Positions 53,981 through 62,397 of a DNA stretch of 64,000 bases are shown here, piece by piece. The notes beneath the pieces are model-generated. The model had not been told where the DNA came from. It did not search any database and worked only from the letters and a program-made list of their open reading frames with translations. Position 1 is the stretch's first letter; every line of letters begins with the position of its first letter. Source of the DNA: Aquimarina sp. MMG016 (GTDB lineage: Bacteria > Bacteroidota > Bacteroidia > Flavobacteriales > Flavobacteriaceae); the NCBI RefSeq assembly GCF_018100805.1, contig NZ_JAGJEA010000007.1, forward strand, positions 62,001 to 126,000. The letters run 5' to 3'. A program made the translations under genes and the position numbers.

Positions 53981-54508
53981 ATGCAATTAACCGAAAAAGG
54001 GCAAAAGTTATATAAGAAGAAACGTTTTAATATTTTTAAAACCGAAGACAATAAAAGATCTGTTGCAGAAAGTCTAATAAATGGTTCAAAAGATATTAAC
54101 GATTTCGTTGATGGAAGATCAATTTGTTATGATTGTGTTGGTTTTGTAGTCGCTTTGCTAAACGAAGACCGAATCTCCTACGGTAAACTACAAAGATTAT
54201 CTGGTTATCAATGGGTAAATAGGTTAGGGTTTCCAATAGGACGAAGGTGGAATGGGATGGAGCAGATTCCTCGAGGTACTGCAATTGGATTCAAAAGTGT
54301 TCAAGAAGGATCGTATCGCAGGAATAAATTCTTTCATTCTTCTATTGGTGTAGGAGGAACACAAGTAAGAGGTGTTAATGGAGGGACATTGGGGAGTCAT
54401 TGGCAACCTGCAAATTTAAAGACTGCTCTTAAAGTTGAAAATAATATCATAAGACTTGGTAATGAAGAAATAGAAGTATGGCTTTCTACTTACTTTAAGA
54501 CGTTGTAA
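53981..54508 (+). CDS. Small Cys/His hydrolase-like protein (NlpC/P60- or amidase-like)
   Basis: From the ATG at 53981 the protein has 175 residues with no signal peptide. YDCVGFVVALL (Cys52) resembles the nucleophile segment DCSGFV of NlpC/P60 peptidases, and FFHSSIGVGG (His119) resembles their HVGIYLG histidine strand. GxxGSHWQP follows (His140). That order and spacing fit a papain-like amidase. It may be a cytoplasmic peptidase or a toxin or effector needing another export route. An upstream in-frame start at 53849 would cross the 11-bp repeat and an AT-rich, non-coding-like stretch, so I prefer 53981. The family is not certain. Confidence 0.65.
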   Translation: MQLTEKGQKLYKKKRFNIFKTEDNKRSVAESLINGSKDINDFVDGRSICYDCVGFVVALLNEDRISYGKLQRLSGYQWVNRLGFPIGRRWNGMEQIPRGTAIGFKSVQEGSYRRNKFFHSSIGVGGTQVRGVNGGTLGSHWQPANLKTALKVENNIIRLGNEEIEVWLSTYFKTL

Positions 54509-54653
54509 AACGAAATTTAAATTTTGGAATTACAGTTCTATTATTTAGTTACCTAATCTTTCCTGAAAGTCTATTTACTTTCTTTAATGTTAATTAGTGA
54601 GAGTAATTTATGAGATCACTATTTTTTTTAAACAAGTAAAAAGTTAAAAAACA

Positions 54654-54685
54654 AAAAAGCCTCACTATTTCTAGTAAGGCTTTTT
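54654..54685 (-). terminator. Terminator of the three-tRNA cluster
   Basis: AAAAAGCCT (54654-54662) pairs with AGGCTTTTT (54677-54685) and ACTA with TAGT inside, with one mismatch and a 4-nt loop. It lies just past the 3' end of tRNA-Arg in the leftward direction. Confidence 0.75.
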
Positions 54686-54686
54686 G

Positions 54687-54760
54687 TGATCGCGACAGGA
54701 TTCGAACCTGTGACCGTCTGCTTAGAAGGCAGATGCTCTATCCAGCTGAGCTACGCGACC
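54687..54760 (-). tRNA. tRNA-Arg (anticodon UCU)
   Basis: A 74-nt leftward gene. Acceptor stem GGTCGCG/CGCGATC, anticodon stem TCTGC/GCAGA with loop CTTCTAA (anticodon TCT), T-arm CAGGTTCGAATCCTG, discriminator A. Confidence 0.96.
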
Positions 54761-54776
54761 AGTAATTATTTTATTG

Positions 54777-54851
54777 TCGGGGTGGCAGGATTCGAACCTG
54801 CGACCTCCGCGTCCCAAACGCGGCGCGATAACCGGGCTACGCTACACCCCG
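54777..54851 (-). tRNA. tRNA-Pro (anticodon UGG)
   Basis: A 75-nt leftward gene. Acceptor stem CGGGGTG/CACCCCG, anticodon stem CCGCG/CGCGG with loop TTTGGGA (anticodon TGG), discriminator A. It is separated from tRNA-Arg by 16 bp. Confidence 0.96.
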
Positions 54852-54860
54852 AAACAAAAG

Positions 54861-54944
54861 CGGAGAGACCGAGACTCGAACTCGGGCGACACTTGCGCGT
54901 CGACAGATTAGCAATCTGCTCCATTACCACTCTGGCACCTCTCC
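54861..54944 (-). tRNA. tRNA-Ser (anticodon GCU)
   Basis: An 84-nt leftward gene. Acceptor stem GGAGAGG/TCTCTCC, anticodon loop TTGCTAA (anticodon GCT), long variable arm of class II, discriminator G. It is the first gene of the Ser-Pro-Arg cluster. Confidence 0.95.
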
Positions 54945-55166
54945 TAAATAATTTGTTATAAGAACTCCGCATTAATATTTCAAATGCGGATGCAAATGTA
55001 ACTTTTATGAGAGTACAATGCAACATTTTTTCATCATTATTTTTAGTTAAAATGTGATGTAGTTTTAAAAACTTGAAAATCAGTTTTTTCTTTGATTAAA
55101 AATATTATCAAAACAATAAAAATTAACTCAAAATTCAGTCTATGATTCTATTTAGAATAAGAATTT

Positions 55167-55174
55167 TATATTTG
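55167..55174 (+). promoter_or_regulatory. Promoter -7 box of the 540-residue secreted protein gene
   Basis: TATATTTG matches TAnnTTTG, 26 bp before the start codon. Confidence 0.5.
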
Positions 55175-55200
55175 TGTATACTTGACCTAATATTATAGTT

Positions 55201-56823
55201 ATGAATACTATTCAAAATTTCGGTAATAATACTACCAAGATTACTTTTTTATTTCTGTTTCTAATCACTGGATTCGTTTATGCTCAAAAACCGGTTTTAT
55301 TAGAAGATTTTACTTTTAAGGCTAGCGAAAAGTATAAACGTATTAAAAGCTTGAGTACTTATCAAGTGGCTTCAGGTGATCGATTAGTTTCTATAAAAAA
55401 GGGAAGAAATAATATGACTATTCAGCGTTTTTCGTTGAAAGATCTAAAAGAAGAACCTAAAAAACGTCAAGTAATCGAAGACAAAGGTGATTTTCAAACT
55501 GTATTGAAGCTAGGAGGAAAGGCTGTGGTTTTTTATACAGTAAAAGATAAAGCTTTTGCACAAAAAATTTCGTTAACAGGTATTGTAGCAGAGAAGCCTA
55601 TTCAAGTAGCCAATGATAAAGAAAATATTGATAGAGATTTTGGGTTTAAGAGTACTTATGGATTTGATGCAGGAGGAAGGATAAATAAATTTGCTTTTAA
55701 GAAATCACCTGATGGTAATAAGCTATTGGTCTTATATAGAATTGAGACTGCTGGAGATAAAGCCGATAAGGTTGGAATATTGGTATATGATTCTGCTATT
55801 AATTTGTTGTGGAGAAGAAAAGTACAAATGCCTTATGCATCTGATAAAATACAGAATGAGGACTTTGCTATTGATAATGAAGGGAGCTTTTATATGACAG
55901 CTTCAATTTTTAATGATTCAGAATCCAAAAAAGATAAATTAGAATCTACATATAGAACAGAAGTTTTTAAAATAAAGGAAACTCCTAAGGATATTATTAA
56001 GAGTGTGATTAAGATTCCCGGTAGATCTATTACAGACGCTGTTATTAATCTAGATACTTCAGGCAAGGCTAGAGTTACAGGGTTTTATGCCCCTGATGCA
56101 AATAAAGCTGAAATTTCAGGTGTTTTTTCTGTAGTTCTGGATGAGTCTGGTAAAACTGCTAATATAATAAAAAGTGATATCCCTGAAGAAACACTTCAGG
56201 ATTTAGCTTTGAAAAGAGAAGCTCGTATTAATGAAGGAACACAAGATGAAAAAGATAAAAAAGACCTTGAAAACCTTAGGGTAAATAATATTATGTTTAA
56301 TGAAGATGGAAGCACGATTGTTTTAGGGGAACAACGCTATGTAGAATCTTTTACAACATCAAGTTCTTCCGGCTCTAGAACAACATATAAATACTATTAT
56401 AGAGATATATTCACCTTTAAATTAAATTCCGAAGGTAAAATAGATTGGATGCATAGATTGCCAAAATATCAAATGGGAACTAGAGGTAAGAGAAGCATGT
56501 CATATATTAATTTTAGAAATAAAGGAAAGCATTATCTGTTCTATATAGATGATTTTACGAACCTAAAAAGATCGTTTGATGAGTCACCTACCAAGTATTT
56601 TGATGGTAAAAAAGAATTTATCTATATGACTGCCTATGTACTTGACGATGCTACTGGAGAAGTTACAAAAGAACCTATCCTAACTGGTAGTGATGTCAGA
56701 AACTCCCGATTAGATGTTATGGGGCTTAGCAAAGTAGCGACTTTACCTAATATGGATATGTTTTTTGAAGTGTATGATGGTAAGAAGAATAATCTTTTGT
56801 TAAAGGTTTCTGTTGCTGAATAA
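55201..56823 (+). CDS. Secreted, probably beta-propeller protein of unknown function
   Basis: The protein has 540 residues with a signal peptide (cut near VYAQ, ~29). The body is made of repeated beta segments such as RLVSIKKGRNNMTIQRFSL, KVGILVYDSAINLLWRRKV and DIFTFKLNSEGKIDWMHRLP, which suggests a WD40-like or 7-bladed propeller. A Ser-rich loop (TSSSSGSR, ~395) lies near the end. No catalytic motif is visible and I do not recognise a named family. It is a single gene ending at the hairpin at 56851-56877. Confidence 0.72.
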   Translation: MNTIQNFGNNTTKITFLFLFLITGFVYAQKPVLLEDFTFKASEKYKRIKSLSTYQVASGDRLVSIKKGRNNMTIQRFSLKDLKEEPKKRQVIEDKGDFQTVLKLGGKAVVFYTVKDKAFAQKISLTGIVAEKPIQVANDKENIDRDFGFKSTYGFDAGGRINKFAFKKSPDGNKLLVLYRIETAGDKADKVGILVYDSAINLLWRRKVQMPYASDKIQNEDFAIDNEGSFYMTASIFNDSESKKDKLESTYRTEVFKIKETPKDIIKSVIKIPGRSITDAVINLDTSGKARVTGFYAPDANKAEISGVFSVVLDESGKTANIIKSDIPEETLQDLALKREARINEGTQDEKDKKDLENLRVNNIMFNEDGSTIVLGEQRYVESFTTSSSSGSRTTYKYYYRDIFTFKLNSEGKIDWMHRLPKYQMGTRGKRSMSYINFRNKGKHYLFYIDDFTNLKRSFDESPTKYFDGKKEFIYMTAYVLDDATGEVTKEPILTGSDVRNSRLDVMGLSKVATLPNMDMFFEVYDGKKNNLLLKVSVAE

Positions 56824-56839
56824 AGAAAGATTTCTTGTG

Positions 56840-56862
56840 ATAAAACGAACAAAAGGAGGCAA
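56840..56862 (+). repeat. 23-bp inverted repeat, left arm
   Basis: Exactly complementary to 58122-58144. The arm includes the left half of a terminator hairpin (AAAAGGAGGC) plus 11 bp of outside flank, ATAAAACGAAC. The two arms enclose the gene at 57057-58091. Confidence 0.8.
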
Positions 56863-56877
56863 TTTGTCTCCTTTTTT
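56851..56877 (+). terminator. Terminator after the beta-propeller-like gene
   Basis: AAAAGGAG pairs with CTCCTTTT (56868-56875) around a GCAATTTGT loop, then further T. Confidence 0.75.
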
Positions 56878-57016
56878 ATTTGGAATATAGGGAAGAACAA
56901 GGTGTTTTTATACACTTCATATTCTAAGAATTTAGAGGTTATAGATTACCTTTTGCTTTATACTACGGATTTTACTAAAAACTCCCTGAAATGCAGTGCT
57001 TTATAAATACTTGTCA

Positions 57017-57024
57017 TAAATTTG
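57017..57024 (+). promoter_or_regulatory. Promoter -7 box of the 344-residue secreted protein gene
   Basis: TAAATTTG matches TAnnTTTG, 32 bp before the start codon. Confidence 0.45.
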
Positions 57025-57056
57025 GCACAATAATTTAATTAACCCAAAATCTAGCT

Positions 57057-58091
57057 ATGAAAAATAATTTTTTACTATTTATTGTCTTTTTGATATCTTT
57101 TTCAGTAACCTGTCAAGTTTCCGTTGGGCCAAAACATGTTGGGAAACCAGGTAAATTTGATAAAGAGCAGCTCGAAAAATTTAAAGAATCAAAGACTATT
57201 TTTGTTTTTTCCACTCTTTTCGAGAGAAGTGTATATGAAGATGTCCTTAAAGAATCCTGGGATGTTACTCCATACGAAATAGTTTCTGCGGAAGATTTTG
57301 ATCTAAAAAACTATTTAAAAGAAGGGTATTCTATTGGAAGCCTTGGGTTTAATAAAGTTACTAAAATGAGAAAATCTAATTCTTGGGTAGATTATCTTTA
57401 TATGTATTTTGAATTTTCCATGTTTGATAATGAAAAACTTCTTGAGAATCTTAACAAGTATAAGGGGAAAAGACTAAAAAAAATTAATAAAGTAATAAAC
57501 AAATATAAATATAGTTTTGCTAGATTTGAATTATTTCCAAAATCTAATTTTGTTGATTTAGCTAAAAGATCTAATCTTGAAAAGATTACTGAATCTTTAT
57601 TTACAGAAGATGTTTTTTATAATTATCAACCAGGTATTTTAAGAAATTATTTTCAAAAAATTAATGATTTACTTAAGAAGGAAGAAATTTATTGGATGTA
57701 TAAAGACGATTATGACCCTGAATTGAAAAAACTAACAGACAAGCCTCTTTTTTTTCCAGAATACATTACGATGGGATATTATCCTAAAATTAAGGTTTTT
57801 AGTAAAAAAAAGAATGATGATAAGGATTTGGATGAAAATGATCCTTTTTCAAATTATAAATTTATTAGTAAGTCTATAAGTAATAGTGATTTAAATAATA
57901 GAATTCTTTCTGGAGAAGAATTCTATTATTTACGATATGTTAGAGTGAATTCACAAAAGTTTATTGAAGTTGTAAATTCTAAGACAGGAAAAGTAATATA
58001 TAGAAATTATGCGACTGGTTTAGCACGTAGTTTGAAACCTAAACATTTAAAACATTTAAGTGAGGTAATAGAAAAGTCTGCTAAAAATTAA
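57057..58091 (+). CDS. Secreted protein of unknown function
   Basis: The protein has 344 residues with a signal peptide (cut near VTCQ, ~20). It is Lys-rich and mostly alpha/beta, with TIFVFSTLFERSVYEDVLKESWDV (spanning ~47-70), a long Lys-rich middle, and a C-terminal YYLRYVRVNSQKFIEVVNSKTGKVIY segment. I know no named family. It is enclosed by a perfect 23-bp inverted repeat formed by the two flanking terminators, which may mean that it arrived, or can invert, as a unit. Confidence 0.72.
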   Translation: MKNNFLLFIVFLISFSVTCQVSVGPKHVGKPGKFDKEQLEKFKESKTIFVFSTLFERSVYEDVLKESWDVTPYEIVSAEDFDLKNYLKEGYSIGSLGFNKVTKMRKSNSWVDYLYMYFEFSMFDNEKLLENLNKYKGKRLKKINKVINKYKYSFARFELFPKSNFVDLAKRSNLEKITESLFTEDVFYNYQPGILRNYFQKINDLLKKEEIYWMYKDDYDPELKKLTDKPLFFPEYITMGYYPKIKVFSKKKNDDKDLDENDPFSNYKFISKSISNSDLNNRILSGEEFYYLRYVRVNSQKFIEVVNSKTGKVIYRNYATGLARSLKPKHLKHLSEVIEKSAKN

Positions 58092-58108
58092 CTAGAGTGT
58101 AGACAATA

Positions 58109-58133
58109 AAAAGGAGGCTATTTGCCTCCTTTT
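58109..58133. terminator. Bidirectional terminator between the secreted protein gene and the oxidoreductase
   Basis: A 10-bp perfect stem AAAAGGAGGC (58109-58118) with GCCTCCTTTT (58124-58133), loop TATTT, serving two convergent genes. Confidence 0.85.
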
Positions 58134-58144
58134 GTTCGTTTTAT
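58122..58144 (-). repeat. 23-bp inverted repeat, right arm
   Basis: Exact reverse complement of 56840-56862. It covers the right half of the terminator stem and 11 bp of outside flank. Confidence 0.8.
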
Positions 58145-58162
58145 AAATATTCTCAGAGAGAA

Positions 58163-59404
58163 CTATTCTGACATATTTTCTTCCATCTCCACAAGCTTTG
58201 CTACACTTCTAACGATGTGATTGTGCTTTTTAACAAATGGATTGGTTTTATCCCAAACATATCCGGCTAGTACCGCGCAGATTTGCTCTCTAAATTCTTC
58301 ATTGGGTTTATCGTGAAAAATAATCTTTTGTAAGTTTCCGGTATACCACTCTTTCACGTAGGTTGTAAATACATCAACCCCTTGTCTCATATAATCTACA
58401 AACTCAGTTTGCCAATCAACTTCTTCATTGTTAAGCTGCTTGATAGCTAATTTAGCAGATAATAAACCTGTCTCGGTGGCAAATGATACTCCAGATGAGA
58501 ATACAGGGTCTAAAAACTCTGCACTATTACCAGTAAGTACAAAACCATCGCCATATAATTTAGTAACATTTTTAGCAATGTTCTCTACCTTATAAGGTTC
58601 GAATAGATAGGGTACATCTTTAAATTGCTCATAATAATAAGGAGAAGTTTTCATCATTTCCTGCAAAACTTCTGTTTTATTTCCTTTAAATTTATTGATC
58701 CAATCCATTGGACCCACAAATCCAATACTTGTATTTCCGTTAGAGAAAGGAATATACCAAAACCATACTTCAGTTTCAATAATTTCAAAAGTAATAGTTG
58801 TACCCTCTACGCCTTCCGGGCGATTTACATCCTTAACCTGTGTGAAAATAGAACCGTGTTCTGCAAGTTTTGAAGGAGCTTCAAGACCTAATTGTCTTGC
58901 TACTACTCGTCCAAAACCACTAGAGTCTATAATAAATTTAGCTTCAATCTGACTTTCAGAACCATCTTTATGTTTTACTGTAGTAAGAGAATCAGTTCCA
59001 TCAAATTCGACATTAGTTACTTCAGTTTCAAAATCAACCTCAACCCCTTGTTTTATAGCTTCATCAATTAAGGTTTTGTCAAAATGATCTCTTGGTACTT
59101 GCCAGGTCCAGTCCCAACCTTCACCATATTTTTTACTAAAATCAAAAGTTCCATGAACACCATCTTTGATAAATCGTGCCCCATATTTTTTTTCGTAGCC
59201 TTGTTTCATTAAGCAATCCAAAAGACCTGCTTCCTCAAAGTTATCCATACATCTGGGAATTAGGCTTTCACCAACCTGAAAACGAGGGAATTTAGTCTTC
59301 TCGACTACTTTGACTTTGATACCATGTTTGTTCAGGTATGCAGCGCTAACACTACCTGAGGGACCAGCACCAATCACCAGTACATCAACATTTTCTTTTT
59401 TCAT
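58163..59404 (-). CDS. FAD-dependent oxidoreductase, flavin-dependent halogenase-like
   Basis: The protein has 413 residues. The FAD-binding GxGxxG is GAGPSG (12-17), followed by KTKFPRFQVGESLIP (36-50). WFWYIP at 214-219 is the WxWxIP motif of flavin-dependent halogenases, which suppresses monooxygenation. The GNSAEFLDPVFSSGV segment near ~305 is the second FAD contact. It could halogenate or hydroxylate the aryl head of a flexirubin-type pigment. Its divergent neighbour, the tyrosine ammonia-lyase, makes coumarate for that head. A related geranylgeranyl-reductase-type oxidoreductase remains the alternative. Confidence 0.82.
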   Translation of the reverse strand: MKKENVDVLVIGAGPSGSVSAAYLNKHGIKVKVVEKTKFPRFQVGESLIPRCMDNFEEAGLLDCLMKQGYEKKYGARFIKDGVHGTFDFSKKYGEGWDWTWQVPRDHFDKTLIDEAIKQGVEVDFETEVTNVEFDGTDSLTTVKHKDGSESQIEAKFIIDSSGFGRVVARQLGLEAPSKLAEHGSIFTQVKDVNRPEGVEGTTITFEIIETEVWFWYIPFSNGNTSIGFVGPMDWINKFKGNKTEVLQEMMKTSPYYYEQFKDVPYLFEPYKVENIAKNVTKLYGDGFVLTGNSAEFLDPVFSSGVSFATETGLLSAKLAIKQLNNEEVDWQTEFVDYMRQGVDVFTTYVKEWYTGNLQKIIFHDKPNEEFREQICAVLAGYVWDKTNPFVKKHNHIVRSVAKLVEMEENMSE

Positions 59405-59430
59405 AATTTTTAAAGGTACTTTAAATACAT

Positions 59431-59438
59431 TACATTTG
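59431..59438 (+). promoter_or_regulatory. Promoter -7 box of the ammonia-lyase gene
   Basis: TACATTTG matches TAnnTTTG in the divergent region. It lies 70 bp before the preferred ATG. Confidence 0.5.
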
Positions 59439-59507
59439 CGGTTTGTAAAAATAAAGACTAAACTTTAATTTTTTTACATTTTATTGGAAAAACTTACTAA
59501 TTCGCGA

Positions 59508-61037
59508 ATGCTGGTATTAAAAAATAAGTTAGAAATAAGTGATTTTATCAAGGTTATTTTTAACAATGAGGAGCTTTCTATAGATGATTCTATAGTCAGT
59601 AGAGTAGATAAGAGTCATAAATTCTTAGAGGAATTCTCCGAGAATAAAATTATATATGGTGTCAATACAGGTTTTGGTCCGATGGCACAGTATAAGATTG
59701 ATGATGCAGATAGGATTGAGCTTCAATTTAATTTAATTAGAAGTCACTCTTCTGGTGTTGGTAAGCCAATGGAGCCAGAGTATGTAAAGGCATTAATGCT
59801 TGCTAGGCTAAATACACTTTCGTTAGGAAGGTCAGGCGTGAATACTACTGTGATAAATGGTCTGAAAGAATTAATAAATCATGATATCACTCCATTAATT
59901 TTTGAACACGGCGGTGTAGGAGCAAGTGGTGATTTAGTGCAGTTGGCGCATCTGGCATTAGTCCTTATTGGAGAAGGTGAAGTGTTTTATAAGGGGGATA
60001 GAAGAAATACAGTTGATGTTTTTTCAGAACTAGGGATCAAGCCAATAGAAATAAAGATAAGAGAAGGTTTAGCATTAATGAATGGTACATCTGCGATGAC
60101 AGGCATTGGTATTGTTAATGTTATCAATGCACAAAAGCTTTTGGACTGGTCGATATGTTGTTCTTCTGCAATTAATGAGATTGTAGAAGCGTATGATGAT
60201 CATCTGTCAAAAGAGCTAAATCATAGTAAGATGCATTTAGGCCAACAAGATGTGGCTAAAAAAATGCGTGAGCATTTGTCAGATAGTAAGCTTACCCGTG
60301 ACAGAAATGAACACTTATACTCCGGTCAAAACGGAGATACTTATTTTAAAGAAAAAGTTCAGGAATATTATTCACTACGTTGTGTGCCTCAGATTCTGGG
60401 CCCCGTATGTGACACAATAAAACATGTAGGTAGAATATTAATAGAAGAGTTGAACTCTGCTAATGATAATCCTATTATTGATGTAGAAACAAAACATGTA
60501 TATCACGGAGGAAACTTTCACGGAGATTATGTGTCTTTAGAAATGGATAAGTTAAAATTGGTAGTTACTAAATTATCCATGCTTGCAGAAAGACAGCTAA
60601 ACTATCTTTTAAATTCTAAACTAAACGATATACTGCCTCCGTTTGCTAATCTTGGTAAATTAGGTTTCAATTTTGGTATGCAGGGAATCCAGTTTACAGC
60701 GGTGTCAACCACAGCAGAAAATCAAACATTATCTAATTCTATGTATGTACATAGTATACCTAATAATAATGACAATCAGGATATTGTTAGTATGGGGACC
60801 AACGCAGCAAATATGACTAAAACTGTTATTGAAAATACTTTTGAAGTTTTGGCTATTGAGTTGATGACTATAGTTCAGGCGTTAGAATATTTGGATTTTG
60901 GCGATAAACTATCTTCTAGAACTCAGAGTTTGGTTAAGGAAATTAAAGAGATTGTACCTCCATTTACAAAAGATTATATAACATATCCATTTGTTCAGAA
61001 AGTAAAAGATTATCTAAAAGATAATAATGCATATTAG
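59508..61037 (+). CDS. Tyrosine ammonia-lyase (HAL/PAL family)
   Basis: From the ATG at 59508 the protein has 509 residues. The MIO cofactor forms from Ala-Ser-Gly at 139-141 in GGVGASGDLVQLAHLAL. The catalytic Tyr50 is in IYGVNTGFGPMAQY and His80 is in IRSHSSGVG. It strongly resembles the Flavobacterium johnsoniae tyrosine ammonia-lyase, which converts tyrosine to p-coumarate, and its N-terminal length then matches exactly. His80 also occurs in histidine ammonia-lyases, so specificity rests on overall similarity and on the pigment context. An upstream in-frame TTG at 59484 is less likely. Confidence 0.9.
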   Translation: MLVLKNKLEISDFIKVIFNNEELSIDDSIVSRVDKSHKFLEEFSENKIIYGVNTGFGPMAQYKIDDADRIELQFNLIRSHSSGVGKPMEPEYVKALMLARLNTLSLGRSGVNTTVINGLKELINHDITPLIFEHGGVGASGDLVQLAHLALVLIGEGEVFYKGDRRNTVDVFSELGIKPIEIKIREGLALMNGTSAMTGIGIVNVINAQKLLDWSICCSSAINEIVEAYDDHLSKELNHSKMHLGQQDVAKKMREHLSDSKLTRDRNEHLYSGQNGDTYFKEKVQEYYSLRCVPQILGPVCDTIKHVGRILIEELNSANDNPIIDVETKHVYHGGNFHGDYVSLEMDKLKLVVTKLSMLAERQLNYLLNSKLNDILPPFANLGKLGFNFGMQGIQFTAVSTTAENQTLSNSMYVHSIPNNNDNQDIVSMGTNAANMTKTVIENTFEVLAIELMTIVQALEYLDFGDKLSSRTQSLVKEIKEIVPPFTKDYITYPFVQKVKDYLKDNNAY

Positions 61038-61121
61038 AGAGTTGTATAATCCTTGATCAGGAATTAATGTTTACCATGATATAAACTTTAGAACTAACAA
61101 TAAACTATAAATTTAAAAAAG

Positions 61122-62258
61122 ATGAAAAAAATATTTTTAGCATCACTTTTGATAGTGTTAGGATTTCAGATCACTATTTCTCAGGAACTAGCAGCGGTTA
61201 GAGAGAATGGTAAAGTAGGTTATATTGATAAACAAGGGGAGTTCGTTATTGCTCCAGCTTACAAAAAAGCAAACAATTTTTCTGATGGACTAGCATTGGT
61301 TTTGGATGGAAAAAAATGGGGGTATATCAATGCTGATGGAAGTTGGGCTATAGAACCTCAGTTTAAGAAGGCTAAAGACTTTAGTGCAGGAGTGGCAATG
61401 GTAATAAGTGGTAAAGATTGGATTTATATTGATAAAACAGGAAAAGAACTTAAACTAGCCTCTTCTGATAAAAAATATGCATTTAAAGATGGAGTTGCTT
61501 TTATTAAAAAAGGTAAAAGTGTAGGGTTGATGAATGGTAAAGGAGAAGTAATAGCCGAACCAAAATTTCAGATTATTAAGGGTTTCAGAGATGGTTATGC
61601 CAAGTGTGCTCTAAATGATAAATGGGGGATTATAGATAATAAAGGAAAAATAGTTATTGCTCTAGAATATACAGGAATTGGTAACTATGTTAATGGAGTA
61701 GTTCGTGCAGAAAAAGGAGAAGGTAATCTAGGTTTGGTCACCTCAGATGGATTTGTTAAAGTTGAAGGAGCTTCTAGAATATGGGATTTTAAAGCAGGAG
61801 GAAAATATACTATTGCTAAGAAAGGTGAGCAAATAGGATTTATTGATACTAAGGGTAATTGGGTTATAGAACCGCAATTTGTTAAGGCGAAAGCATTTAA
61901 AAATGGTTATGCAGGTGTTTATAATGGTAACAAATGGGGGTTTGTTGATATTAATGGTAAAGTAGTTATAGATTATAAATTTGATGACGTAGATTATTTT
62001 AGTCCAGAAGGGTTAGCTCCTGTTAAGAATGATGATTGGGGATTTATAAATACTAAAGGCGAAATGGTCATTGAAGCTAAATATGGAATAACCGTTTCTA
62101 GTTTTGGTTTTTTATCAGGAAAAGTTCAGGAGAAAGGTTTTGTTGAAGGCTTAGCAAGAGTTAAATACAATAAAAAGTGGGGATTTTTAAAACCGGATGG
62201 CAAGGTTCTTGCTGATAAATGGTTTGAAAATGCAGAGCCTTTTGTAAAAGTTAAATAG
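61122..62258 (+). CDS. Secreted WG-repeat protein
   Basis: The protein has 378 residues with a signal peptide (cut near TISQ, ~20). It consists of about ten WG (KWG) repeats of 30-40 residues, such as KKWGYINADGSWAIEPQF, DKWGIIDNKGKIVI, GNKWGFVDINGKVVIDYKF and KKWGFLKPDGKVLA, forming a beta-rich solenoid or propeller. WG proteins are common in Bacteroidota and lack a defined role. It lies between the ammonia-lyase and fabG-type genes, all rightward, so it may be an accessory of the pigment cluster or a bystander. Confidence 0.88.
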   Translation: MKKIFLASLLIVLGFQITISQELAAVRENGKVGYIDKQGEFVIAPAYKKANNFSDGLALVLDGKKWGYINADGSWAIEPQFKKAKDFSAGVAMVISGKDWIYIDKTGKELKLASSDKKYAFKDGVAFIKKGKSVGLMNGKGEVIAEPKFQIIKGFRDGYAKCALNDKWGIIDNKGKIVIALEYTGIGNYVNGVVRAEKGEGNLGLVTSDGFVKVEGASRIWDFKAGGKYTIAKKGEQIGFIDTKGNWVIEPQFVKAKAFKNGYAGVYNGNKWGFVDINGKVVIDYKFDDVDYFSPEGLAPVKNDDWGFINTKGEMVIEAKYGITVSSFGFLSGKVQEKGFVEGLARVKYNKKWGFLKPDGKVLADKWFENAEPFVKVK

Positions 62259-62397
62259 TTTTTTTAAAAAATATCAAAACAGGCAACCTTAGACGATTGT
62301 TAAAGTTGTTGGTATTTTTTTTTAGTTGTTAATAAAATCTTAATTTGTATAATAGATATCAGTATAGTTATCTATTCTTAAAACCAAATTTAAATAA

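Noticed and set aside
54686..55026. Open frames across the Ser-Pro-Arg tRNA cluster on both strands
   Set aside because: These are translated tRNA sequences (for example GFEPVT and VAGFEPATS-type peptides), common false proteins.
59484..59507. TTG start of the tyrosine ammonia-lyase
   Set aside because: The ATG at 59508 gives the same N-terminal length as the Flavobacterium enzyme.
61122..62258. WG repeats as a DNA repeat element
   Set aside because: The repetition is at the protein level; the DNA copies have diverged and are explained by the WG-repeat fold.
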